Shown in pieces: positions 8,533 through 15,894 of a stretch of 64,000 bases of DNA (position 1 is the first letter of the stretch; each line of letters begins with the position of its first letter). The DNA comes from JBJGXI01 sp045635475 (GTDB taxonomy: Bacteria > Bacillota > Bacilli > Bacillales > Amphibacillaceae), in NCBI RefSeq assembly GCF_045635475.1, contig NZ_JBJGXI010000012.1, positions 46,488 through 110,487 of the forward strand. The letters run 5' to 3'. The notes beneath the pieces were generated by a model, which saw nothing but the letters and a program-made list of their open reading frames with translations, searched no databases and was not told the origin of the DNA. The translations under genes were made by a program, and so were the position numbers.

Positions 8533-9453
8533 ATGAAAGTTGTTAATAATATCACAGAACTAATTGGAGACACTCCAATTGTCCGTTTAAATAAAATTGT
8601 ACCAGAAGGCGCAGCAGACGTTTATGTTAAATTAGAGATGTTTAACCCATCAGGCAGTGTCAAGGACCGTGCTGCCTTTAATATGATTAAGGCAGCCGAA
8701 GAGCAAGACTTAATTAAGCCTGGGGACACAATTATCGAACCGACTAGTGGAAACACAGGTATTGGTCTAGCAATGACGGCTGCTGCCAAAGGGTATCAAG
8801 CTATTTTAGTGATGCCTGATAACATGACAAAAGAGCGGATTAATATATTGCAAGCTTATGGAGCAAAAGTTGTCTTAACACCAAGTGCTCAAAAAATGCC
8901 TGGAGCGATTGAAAAAGCTAAACAATTACAAGCAGAAATTCCTAATAGCTTTATCCCACAGCAATTTGAAAATAGGGCCAACCCAGATATTCATCGCAAA
9001 ACAACAGCTTTAGAAATTTATGAGCAAATGGATGGGGACTTGGATGCCTTTATAGCAACTGCTGGTACAGGTGGAACGGTGACTGGAACCGGGGAAACAC
9101 TAAAGGAGAAAATTCCTAACTTATATGTCGCAGTTGTGGAACCTAAAGGCTCACCTGTTCTCTCTGGAGGAAAACCAGGAAAGCATAAATTAGTTGGTAC
9201 AAGTCCTGGATTTATCCCAGCGATCTTAAATACAAGCGTTTATGATGAAATTATTCAAATTGCAGATGATGAAGCTGTCAACATGTTCAAAGAGCTTGCC
9301 AGTAAAGAAGGCATTTTTCTAGGATTATCTGGTGGTGCTGCCGTTTATGCGGCTATCGAAATTTCCAAACGATTAGGAAAAGGAAAGAAAGTTGTCTGTA
9401 TCGCGCCAGATTCAGGAGAACGGTACTTGAGTATGAACTTGTTTGATGAGTAA
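8533..9453 (+). CDS. cysK: Cysteine synthase (O-acetylserine sulfhydrylase)
   Basis: The 306-residue protein is a fold-type II PLP enzyme that makes cysteine from O-acetylserine and sulfide. The PLP lysine is in the NPSGSVKDR motif, the substrate loop is PTSGNTGIG, the phosphate-binding loop is TAGTGGTVTG, and GLSGGAAV lies near the C-terminus. Length and motifs fit the CysK family; distinguishing CysK from a reverse-transsulfuration paralogue needs tree placement. The start follows AGGAGG. The next gene is separated by the nrd promoter region. Confidence 0.9.
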   Translation: MKVVNNITELIGDTPIVRLNKIVPEGAADVYVKLEMFNPSGSVKDRAAFNMIKAAEEQDLIKPGDTIIEPTSGNTGIGLAMTAAAKGYQAILVMPDNMTKERINILQAYGAKVVLTPSAQKMPGAIEKAKQLQAEIPNSFIPQQFENRANPDIHRKTTALEIYEQMDGDLDAFIATAGTGGTVTGTGETLKEKIPNLYVAVVEPKGSPVLSGGKPGKHKLVGTSPGFIPAILNTSVYDEIIQIADDEAVNMFKELASKEGIFLGLSGGAAVYAAIEISKRLGKGKKVVCIAPDSGERYLSMNLFDE

Positions 9454-9523
9454 GTTTATAGGATGATTTGCTAGTAGTACAGATTAAAATTCCCATAAAA
9501 CAAAAGATAAAATTTTTTAAATT

Positions 9524-9553
9524 TTGTTGAATTATAGCAACAATTGCTATAAT
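9524..9553 (+). promoter_or_regulatory. SigA-type promoter of the nrd operon
   Basis: TTGTTG (9524-9529) and TATAAT (9548-9553) are separated by 18 bp. The interval 9532-9552 also forms an inverted repeat (TTATAGCAA, 3-nt spacer, TTGCTATAA) overlapping the -10 region, a possible operator. Confidence 0.65.
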
Positions 9554-9555
9554 AT

Positions 9556-9567
9556 ACTATATATAGT
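9556..9567. promoter_or_regulatory. NrdR-box-like operator
   Basis: ACTATATATAGT is a perfect palindrome matching the core of the NrdR box, placed just downstream of the -10 element where a repressor would block transcription. NrdR boxes usually occur in pairs; I see only one strong site, so assignment is probable rather than certain. Confidence 0.6.
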
Positions 9568-9599
9568 TTTTATTTCACAAACTCAAAACCACATATTGT

Positions 9600-9785
9600 A
9601 CCGCCGGAAGTTAAGATGCCTATTTGGGCGTAAAGGGAATCTGGTACACGCCAGAACTGCCCCCGCAACTGTAAGTGAGACGAACAGAGCATACCACTGA
9701 TGCTTACCCGTAAAAATTACGGAAAGTATGGGAAGGGCTTTTAGTAGGTTGATCATAAGTCAGGAAACCTGTCTTAACTTTCAAG
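9600..9785 (+). promoter_or_regulatory. Cobalamin (adenosylcobalamin) riboswitch
   Basis: Conserved elements of the B12 aptamer appear in order: AAAGGGAATCTGGT with ACGCCAGAACTG, the GCCCCCGCAACTGTAAG core, GGGAAGG, and the terminal AAGTCAGGAAACCTG box. It sits between the nrd promoter and nrdE, with a terminator just before the nrdE binding site. Known B12 riboswitches upstream of class I reductase genes switch the operon off when coenzyme B12 is plentiful and a B12-dependent class II enzyme can take over; that reading applies here by inference. Confidence 0.93.
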
Positions 9786-9873
9786 TTTCAAAATTCTCGG
9801 GGATTGGGATGATGAAACGATGGCTTCAAAAAATTAAGAACATTGTTTCTGATTTTTTGTGTTATCGTTTCTT

Positions 9874-9899
9874 CCGCTCGCTAATTTGAGCGGTTTTTA
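9874..9899 (+). terminator. Leader terminator of the nrd riboswitch
   Basis: CCGCTC (9874-9879) pairs with GAGCGG (9888-9893), followed by TTTTTATTATTTT. It ends about 10 nt before the nrdE ribosome binding site, so premature termination is the likely output. An upstream alternative helix (GAAACGAT with ATCGTTTC, about 9815-9871) may act as the competing fold. Confidence 0.75.
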
Positions 9900-9921
9900 T
9901 TATTTTATGGGAGGTTTTTTA

Positions 9922-12210
9922 GTGACAACACAATTGAAATCAGAAATCCATGCAGTATTAGAGGAATTAGAAGAAGTTTCCAACCAGTATAATCTTAATA
10001 TTACTGAAATTAAACAACGCATTTCTGAATTATCAAATGGAGAGCAACAAGCCAATCAAGAAGCGTTGTTTTATGCTTTAAATAATATTGCGATGGATCA
10101 GCCCGATTGGACATATGCTTCTGCGCGTTTCTATTTGCGTCAGTTGTATCAGGAGGCTGCCCGTAACAGAAAATATGACAGTACGCAATTATACGGAAAT
10201 TTTTACGAGTTAATTGAAACATTAACGGATAAAGGTATTTATTCTACTAATCTATTAGATCACTATTCCGAGCAGGAAATTAATGCTTTAGCTCAAGCGA
10301 TTGACCCACAGAAAGACAAACTATTTAATTATATTGGCTTGTTTTTATTTGCGGACAGATATATAGCAAGAGACCATGAGCGAAATGTTTATGAATTACC
10401 ACAGGAGCGTTTTATGGTCATTGCGATGACAATTATGCAAAATGAAGCCCCTTCTGTAAGGTTGGAGCTTATAGAAGAAGCATACTGGGCACTTAGTAAT
10501 TTACATATGACAGTAGCAACGCCAACATTATCAAATGCCGGCAAAAGCTATGGACAACTATCTTCCTGCTTTATCGATACAGTTGACGATTCTTTAGACG
10601 GCATCTACTTAAACAATTGGGATATCGCTCGCCTTAGTAAGGACGGCGGCGGGATTGGCATTTATTATGGAAAAGTGAGAGCTCTAGGTTCCGATATCAA
10701 AAAATTCAAAGGCAATTCCTCTGGTGTTGTACCATGGATAAGATTGCTGAATGATACAGCGGTCAGTGTCGATCAATTAGGTCAGCGTCAAGGGGCAGTT
10801 GCTATTTTTTTAGATGTATTCCACAAAGATATTATGAATGGATTCCTAGATTTAAAAACTAACAATGGGGATGAACGCCGTAAAGCGCACGATGTGTTTA
10901 CTGGTGTATCGATTCCAGATTTGTTCATGGAAAAACTAGAACAAATCGATGAAGATGGTAAAAGCATTGGTGAATGGCACACTTTTTGCCCACATCAAGT
11001 GAAACAAATAATGGGATGGAAAGACCAAAACGGTAACCCACTTGGACTTGAGGATTTTTATGATGAAGAAGATGCGAAATATTTTTCCGAAAAATATAAT
11101 CAAGCTGTTAGCCATCCATTGTTACCACGAAAATCTTATCGGGCAATGGATATTATGGCGCGAATTATGATTGCTCAATTGGAAACCGGAACTCCATATA
11201 TGTTTTATCGTGACGAAGTAAACCGTCAAAATCCAAACAAACATATAAACGGTGTTGGTAGAACATCAATTTATTGTAGTAATTTATGCACAGAAATTGC
11301 TCAAAACATGTCTGCAACGAACATTGTAAAAGAATATCAAGACGAAGATGGTAACATTGTAATTGTTCGTAAACCAGGTGATTTTGTAGTTTGTAATCTG
11401 TCTAGTATCAACTTACCAAGTGCTGTACAAGCGGATGTTTTAGAACGTTTGATTCATATTCAAGTACGTATGCTCGACAATGTGATTGATTTGAATACAA
11501 TTTCCGTTGGTCAAGCGGAAATGACCAATAAAAAATATCGTGCCGTTGGCTTAGGTACGTTTGGTTGGCATCATCTACTAGCAGTGGAAAAATTGTTCTG
11601 GGAATCCGAAGAAGCTGTTACCTATGCTGATCAGCTGTACGAAGATATTGCCTACTATACGATTCGCGCTAGCATGAATATAGCTAAAGAAAAGGGAGCT
11701 TTTAGCCAATATCATGGCTCTGAATGGCATACAGGAAAGTATTTTGAAAGAAGAAACTACACGGAACCGCGTTGGCAGCAATTACAACAAGATGTTCAAA
11801 CTCATGGTATTCGTAATGGTTGGTTAATGGCCGTTGCTCCAAATTCCTCAACAGCCAAAATCGGTGGTTCGACGGATGGAATTGATCCAATCTATGCGGT
11901 TGAATATGCGGAAGAAAAGAAAAACTTTAAATTTAAAGTAACCGCGCCAGATTTAAATCATATAACTTATGACTATTACCGGAGAGCACGGCATGAGCTT
12001 GACCAAGTATGGAGTATTAAGCAAAATGCAGCACGCCAAAAGCATATTGATCAGTCGATTAGCTTTAATTTCTATGTTCGACATGACATTAAAGCAAAAG
12101 ACCTGTTACGCCTGCATATGGAAGCTTGGCGAAACCGACTTAAGACAACTTATTATGTGAGAAGTACCTCTCAAGCAGAAATTGCAGAGTGTGAAGCGTG
12201 TCATAGTTAA
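9922..12210 (+). CDS. nrdE: Class I ribonucleoside-diphosphate reductase, alpha subunit
   Basis: This 762-residue catalytic subunit reduces ribonucleoside diphosphates for DNA synthesis. Active-site cysteines are visible: C216 (LSSCF), the thiyl-radical cysteine C456 in CSNLCTEI, and C491 in VVCNLSS. Paired radical-transfer tyrosines occur in TTYYVRSTS, and a C-terminal CEAC pair (C757, C760) accepts electrons from thioredoxin or glutaredoxin. The N-terminus is helical and lacks a recognisable ATP-cone, which favours the class Ib type. The start is GTG at 9922, 7 nt after GGGAGG and directly behind the leader terminator; an upstream start at 9859 would read through the terminator. nrdF follows 17 bp later. 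Alternative name: nrdA. Confidence 0.88.
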   Translation: MTTQLKSEIHAVLEELEEVSNQYNLNITEIKQRISELSNGEQQANQEALFYALNNIAMDQPDWTYASARFYLRQLYQEAARNRKYDSTQLYGNFYELIETLTDKGIYSTNLLDHYSEQEINALAQAIDPQKDKLFNYIGLFLFADRYIARDHERNVYELPQERFMVIAMTIMQNEAPSVRLELIEEAYWALSNLHMTVATPTLSNAGKSYGQLSSCFIDTVDDSLDGIYLNNWDIARLSKDGGGIGIYYGKVRALGSDIKKFKGNSSGVVPWIRLLNDTAVSVDQLGQRQGAVAIFLDVFHKDIMNGFLDLKTNNGDERRKAHDVFTGVSIPDLFMEKLEQIDEDGKSIGEWHTFCPHQVKQIMGWKDQNGNPLGLEDFYDEEDAKYFSEKYNQAVSHPLLPRKSYRAMDIMARIMIAQLETGTPYMFYRDEVNRQNPNKHINGVGRTSIYCSNLCTEIAQNMSATNIVKEYQDEDGNIVIVRKPGDFVVCNLSSINLPSAVQADVLERLIHIQVRMLDNVIDLNTISVGQAEMTNKKYRAVGLGTFGWHHLLAVEKLFWESEEAVTYADQLYEDIAYYTIRASMNIAKEKGAFSQYHGSEWHTGKYFERRNYTEPRWQQLQQDVQTHGIRNGWLMAVAPNSSTAKIGGSTDGIDPIYAVEYAEEKKNFKFKVTAPDLNHITYDYYRRARHELDQVWSIKQNAARQKHIDQSISFNFYVRHDIKAKDLLRLHMEAWRNRLKTTYYVRSTSQAEIAECEACHS

Positions 12211-12227
12211 AAACAGGAGGTAATTCA

Positions 12228-13277
12228 ATGTCACAGCCAAACGAGCAGTTATCTAAAATTAAACTGCTAAATCCGACATATCCAAACAAATCAACAGGTA
12301 TCATTAATGGCGAAAATTCTGGGTTACTCAACTGGAATGATATAGCTTATCCACAAATGTATGATTACTACCAAACGCTTTTATCAAATTTTTGGAAAGC
12401 TCAAGAAATCAATATGCAGGATGACATTAAGCAATGGGAGTTCCTAACGGAAACTGAACGTGATGTATTCTTGCGTATCAACACGCAATTGGCATCCTTA
12501 GATAGCTTACAAACACCAACCATGTATCAAGTTATGGATTATGTAACCGATTCTAGCTTTAAAGCTATATTTGCTGTTATTGCACAACAAGAAGCGGTGC
12601 ACAATGAATCGTATTCGTATATACTGAGTTCTCTAATTCCTTTAAAAGAACAAAACATACGTTTTGATCAAGCAAAAGATGACCCAATCGTACGAAAGAG
12701 AAATCAATTAATTTTAGACAGTTATGATAAATTTCATAATAAGCCAACACCACAACATTTATTCGAACTGGCAATTAATTCAATTAACTTAGAAGGCATA
12801 TATTTTTATGCTGGGTTTGCCTTTTTCTATCATCTTGCAAGACAACAAAAAATGCTGAAAACGAGTACGATGATTAGTTATATACAACGTGATGAGATGC
12901 AGCATGCTTATTTTGTTTCGCAATTTGTAAGAATACTTTTAACTGAAAATCCTGAGCTTAATACAGACGCAAATATTCAATTTATCTATGAAACGATGGA
13001 CCGTGCAGTAAAATTGGAAAAAGAGTGGGCCGATTATATTTTAAAGGATATTAATGGAATAGATCAGGAAGAATTCCACTTTTACGTAGAATATCTAGCA
13101 AATAAACGGTTGCGTCAGGTTGGTTTAGATAACCTTTATCCAGAAAGAACAAATCCGATGCAATGGATACACGTATTCAGTGATGACATGCTAAATGAAA
13201 CAAAATCAGACTTCTTTGAACAAAAATCACGCACTTATACAAAAGTATCTTCATCGAATGGTTTTGACGAGTTGTAG
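12228..13277 (+). CDS. nrdF: Class I ribonucleoside-diphosphate reductase, beta subunit
   Basis: The 349-residue ferritin-like subunit houses the dimetal centre and tyrosyl radical that start catalysis in the alpha subunit. Expected metal ligands are D92 (SLDSL), E122 and H125 (QEAVH), a glutamate in INLEGIYFYAGF, and the glutamate and histidine of RDEMQHAYF. The radical tyrosine is Y129 in NESYSY. An AGGAGG site precedes the ATG. It lies between nrdE and a flavodoxin gene (7 bp downstream), an arrangement like class Ib operons where a flavoprotein helps assemble a Mn cofactor. Mn versus Fe use is not shown by sequence alone. Confidence 0.88.
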   Translation: MSQPNEQLSKIKLLNPTYPNKSTGIINGENSGLLNWNDIAYPQMYDYYQTLLSNFWKAQEINMQDDIKQWEFLTETERDVFLRINTQLASLDSLQTPTMYQVMDYVTDSSFKAIFAVIAQQEAVHNESYSYILSSLIPLKEQNIRFDQAKDDPIVRKRNQLILDSYDKFHNKPTPQHLFELAINSINLEGIYFYAGFAFFYHLARQQKMLKTSTMISYIQRDEMQHAYFVSQFVRILLTENPELNTDANIQFIYETMDRAVKLEKEWADYILKDINGIDQEEFHFYVEYLANKRLRQVGLDNLYPERTNPMQWIHVFSDDMLNETKSDFFEQKSRTYTKVSSSNGFDEL

Positions 13278-13283
13278 GAAAAC

Positions 13284-13727
13284 ATGAAAACAGCGATCAT
13301 TTATACATCGATCACCGGAAACACAGAAGAATTAGTACAGTGCATCTATCGTTTCTGTAAGCATGAATATGGTTCAATCGATTTATTTCCAATTGAAGCA
13401 TTCGATACGAAACAATTACCTACGTATGATGTTGTAGCTGTTGGCACTTATTCGTGGGAGAACGGACAAATTCCAATAGAAATGGAAGAGTTATTTGAAG
13501 CATTTGAAGATAAAGATGTTAGTCACTTAATTACCGGAGTATTCGGAACAGGTGACAGCTTTTATCCTTATTTTTGTGGTGCTGTAGACAGTTTTAGAGA
13601 TATGCTTTATGTGCATACGAAGCTGGCAGTCACATTAAGAGTAGAATTGTCTCCACAGCATGAGGATTTTGAAAAATGCAAATTATTTAGTCAACGTCTC
13701 ATGAATTCGGCCTATCAAAACAAATGA
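13284..13727 (+). CDS. Flavodoxin-fold protein, probable NrdI-like partner of NrdF
   Basis: The 147-residue protein begins with the flavodoxin FMN-phosphate loop TSITGNTEE, and has the second FMN loop around VGTYSWENGQIP and the third around GTGDSFYPYFCGA. It is the third gene of the nrd operon, its ATG 7 nt after the nrdF stop with AGGA at the junction. In class Ib systems NrdI supplies the oxidant that builds the Mn(III)-tyrosyl radical cofactor of NrdF, so this is the likely role. The sequence resembles a short-chain flavodoxin as much as canonical NrdI, so general electron transfer is an alternative. Confidence 0.75.
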   Translation: MKTAIIYTSITGNTEELVQCIYRFCKHEYGSIDLFPIEAFDTKQLPTYDVVAVGTYSWENGQIPIEMEELFEAFEDKDVSHLITGVFGTGDSFYPYFCGAVDSFRDMLYVHTKLAVTLRVELSPQHEDFEKCKLFSQRLMNSAYQNK

Positions 13728-13730
13728 TAT

Positions 13731-13775
13731 ATACGTACCGCTCTTTGATAAGAGAGCGGTACGTATTTTGTTTTA
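13731..13775. terminator. Strong hairpin terminator after the nrd operon
   Basis: A perfect 14-bp stem (13731-13744 with 13753-13766) is followed by ATTTTGTTTT on the plus strand. It lies between convergent genes and may act both ways. Confidence 0.9.
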
Positions 13776-13781
13776 ACTAAA

Positions 13782-14138
13782 TTAAAATGGACCTGGGCCA
13801 CCAAAGCCTGGACCGAAGCCAGCTCCATGCCCTGGGCCGCCAAAGCCCGGACCGAAACCTGGACCAAATCCTGGGCCACCAAAGCCTGGACCGAAGCCTG
13901 GACCAAAACCAGGACCAAATCCTGGGCCACCAAAACCAGGACCGCCAAAACCAGGACCATATCCGGGGCCACCAAAACCTGGACCGTAGCCAGGACCATT
14001 AATGAGTTCTCCTCCGAAATAACCTAAACCAAATCCTAGTAAGCCTGCACCCACAGGGCCGATTCCAAATCTTTGATCGTGCATCTGTTGCTGATGTTGA
14101 ACAGGTGGCATACCTGTGTGATGATAATTTGGATACAT
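13782..14138 (-). CDS. Glycine/proline/phenylalanine-rich repeat protein
   Basis: The 118-residue protein has a histidine/glutamine-rich N-terminal part (MYPNYHH, VQHQQQMHDQRF), a short hydrophobic glycine-rich stretch (VGAGLLGFGLGYFGGE), and then about 70 residues of tandem GPGFGGPG-type repeats. No family of known function is recognisable. Similar low-complexity proteins in bacilli are often spore-coat or surface proteins; that is only a possibility here. I chose ATG at 14138, because GGAGAGGAG lies about 10 nt upstream; the first ATG of the frame (14159) would put this binding site inside the gene. The DNA repeats make array length prone to change. Confidence 0.6.
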   Translation of the reverse strand: MYPNYHHTGMPPVQHQQQMHDQRFGIGPVGAGLLGFGLGYFGGELINGPGYGPGFGGPGYGPGFGGPGFGGPGFGPGFGPGFGPGFGGPGFGPGFGPGFGGPGHGAGFGPGFGGPGPF

Positions 14139-14335
14139 ATAAGTTTCTCCTCTCCCCATTTAAGAAATTAATCTAAAGGTTTATGCCTATTTAGCTTATG
14201 CCCAAAGCCCGCTGTTGAAAGGGACACATACCCAGTTTTACTTATTTGATGATTATATTCTTAATTTTTAAAAGAAAATGTTATGATAAATAAAGAGTGA
14301 AATAGATTACAGATCAGAAAGGGATTAAAAAAACG

Positions 14336-14467
14336 ATGGTGAAAGTAAAAATGAATGTACAAACAGCATATAACAACGAACTACTAAGAGAAGGAAAAAT
14401 ATATGAAGTTAATGAAGATACCGCTAAACGCTGGCACGCAAGCGGAATCGCAACGATTGTTGAGTAG
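14336..14467 (+). CDS. Small conserved-looking 43-residue protein
   Basis: The frame MVKVKMNVQTAYNN then LLREGKIYEVNEDTAKRW reads like a small beta-rich domain: KVK strand, EGKIYEV, and a charged helix ending in a hydrophobic strand (SGIATIVE). It resembles short phage-derived proteins with a KxGxxYEV-DxxTAxxW pattern, but I cannot assign a function. A weak AAAGGG lies about 12 nt upstream; the in-frame ATG at 14351 is an alternative start. It sits 34 nt before the VanZ-like gene, so cotranscription is likely. Confidence 0.55.
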   Translation: MVKVKMNVQTAYNNELLREGKIYEVNEDTAKRWHASGIATIVE

Positions 14468-14501
14468 TAGGGTATAGTACGGACGAGAAAAGAGGCTTTA
14501 C

Positions 14502-14960
14502 GTGCAATTGAATAAACATATTAAAAAATCACTTAAAATTATAATCTTGCTCGCGTTTATAGGCTATGTAATGGTACTAGCTTATTTGTTGTTTTTTTCA
14601 CAGTATCGGAACAGTGTTCAAGGAATTGTTGCTTATAACATTATTCCATTTCAATCGATTTCTAGATACCTGGATAATTTCAATGGATTTTCCTTTCGAC
14701 TTATGACTGATAACTTTTTCGGTAATATGTTAGCTTTTTATCCAATGGGATTGTTGCTTCCGGTTCTCATAAAAAGGCTGAGAAACGTATTTAGTATGAC
14801 TGGGATTGCCTTTACGTTTTCTTTTTTAGTAGAATGCTTACAATTCCTTTTCCGTCTTGGTGCATTTGATGTCGATGACATGATTTTAAATACTACAGGA
14901 GCAGTGGTTGGATATTTAACATTTACCGTAGGATATAAAATATATACGGGCAAGAAATAG
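14502..14960 (+). CDS. VanZ-like membrane protein
   Basis: The 152-residue protein has four or five predicted membrane segments. The VanZ-domain signatures are YNIIPFQSI, NMLAFYPMGLLLP and the C-terminal ECLQFLFRLGAFDVDDMILNT region followed by GAVVGY. VanZ-family proteins are small membrane proteins of unclear biochemical role; the founding member gives low-level teicoplanin resistance, which should not be assumed here. The start is GTG at 14502 after AGAGG; TTG at 14508 is an alternative. No glycopeptide resistance genes lie nearby. Confidence 0.85.
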   Translation: MQLNKHIKKSLKIIILLAFIGYVMVLAYLLFFSQYRNSVQGIVAYNIIPFQSISRYLDNFNGFSFRLMTDNFFGNMLAFYPMGLLLPVLIKRLRNVFSMTGIAFTFSFLVECLQFLFRLGAFDVDDMILNTTGAVVGYLTFTVGYKIYTGKK

Positions 14961-15032
14961 ATTTGGTCAAAAATACCATTGCTTATTAGCTCGCTTTTGT
15001 ATATTATATAAATACAAGCTACGTTGTTCGTA

Positions 15033-15059
15033 TTGATAGTAAGTTTTAACCTTTATACT
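15033..15059 (+). promoter_or_regulatory. Putative promoter of an orphan RNA unit
   Basis: TTGATA (15033-15038) and TATACT (15054-15059) are spaced 15 bp, slightly short. Transcription would start near 15066 in a region without an ORF. Confidence 0.4.
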
Positions 15060-15065
15060 GAAAAA

Positions 15066-15239
15066 GGGAGTTTTACATTGAAGTACGGATGTCATGCCTC
15101 CATGGTGTGGAAGACAAACATGCTTCTGCAAACACCCACTTAGAGGAGTGGTGGTTTAAAACTTTCTTCACTCTAGTACGGCAATTGTGGCTCTCAATTT
15201 CGATCATTTTAACCAGTTCTTTTGTGAGCTGGTTTTTTT
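15066..15239 (+). ncRNA. Candidate structured small RNA (6S-like architecture)
   Basis: This 170-nt stretch has a promoter upstream, a strong terminator at its end and no credible ORF. By hand it folds as a long interrupted hairpin: an outer stem (GGGAG with CTCTC, TTG with CAA, GTAC with GTAC), a wide internal bubble, then CCTC with GAGG, GGTGT with ACACC, and an apical GAAG with CTTC. A rod with a central bubble is the shape of 6S RNA, but I do not recognise a diagnostic 6S sequence. It could equally be another small RNA. It is divorced from both flanking genes. Confidence 0.45.
15211..15239. terminator. Terminator shared by the orphan RNA unit and the convergent YqxD-family gene
   Basis: A 9-bp stem (15211-15219 with 15226-15234, one G-T pair) is followed by seven T on the plus strand; the yqxD-like stop codon overlaps its end. 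Confidence 0.8.
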
Positions 15240-15681
15240 AATTTTGTTGAATTACTTTAACTAATAAATGACGGAATTTTTCACGGTCTTCATTTGTAAA
15301 TGCTTTTGGACCTTTGGTTTTTTTTCCACTTCGTCTTGCTTTAGCATGTGCGTAACGTGTTTCTAATAACTGATCAATATTTTGATCTGTATACATAAAA
15401 CCTTTATGATGAAGGACGGTACAACCTTTTGCAATTGCCAGTGAAGCGAGTCCATAGTCTTGTGTAATGACAAGATCGTTTTGTTGTGCCAAACGCATGA
15501 TTCGATAATCTGCAGCATCCGCACCAGGATCAACATAAATTGATGTAACACCTAGTGGATCTTCCGCGGTGGAGAAATGGGAATAACTTTTTACTAGCGT
15601 AACTGGGATCTCTATTTTGCTTGATTCTTCTATAATAATATCTTTGACCGGACAAGCATCTGCATCAACATAAATTTTCAT
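15238..15681 (-). CDS. UPF0178 family protein (YaiI/YqxD type)
   Basis: The 147-residue protein opens with MKIYVDADACPVKDII, the family hallmark, and has a later DLVITQDYGLASLA motif and a basic C-terminus. The acidic residues (DADACP, TQDYG) resemble those of PIN-like nucleases, so a nuclease role has been suggested for the family, but function is unproven. The length is typical. It is single, convergent with the candidate RNA unit, and its 3' end overlaps the shared terminator. Confidence 0.88.
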   Translation of the reverse strand: MKIYVDADACPVKDIIIEESSKIEIPVTLVKSYSHFSTAEDPLGVTSIYVDPGADAADYRIMRLAQQNDLVITQDYGLASLAIAKGCTVLHHKGFMYTDQNIDQLLETRYAHAKARRSGKKTKGPKAFTNEDREKFRHLLVKVIQQN

Positions 15682-15894
15682 AATATCACCTTATATCTTT
15701 CGTCTTTCTTTTAACCTTACTACATATTGTTACGAAATTAAATAACTTCTACTGGTATTTACCGTATTAGCTAGGTAAAATATAAAAAGAAAGGTAGTCT
15801 AAACAATTTCATAATTATAATTCTATGTCATTGCAATACCACGGTGTAAAGTGGCTGAAATTGACTTAGTCAACAACAGACAGGGGAAAACACA

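Noticed and set aside
13787..14027. Regular GC-rich DNA repeats that could suggest a CRISPR array, with plus-strand ORFs of 66-71 codons
   Set aside because: The repeats are codon repeats of the minus-strand glycine-rich protein; there are no unique spacers, and the plus-strand frames lack binding sites.
14502..14960. Glycopeptide resistance role for the VanZ-like gene
   Set aside because: No vanA/vanH/vanX-type genes are nearby, and the VanZ domain is common in non-resistant Firmicutes.
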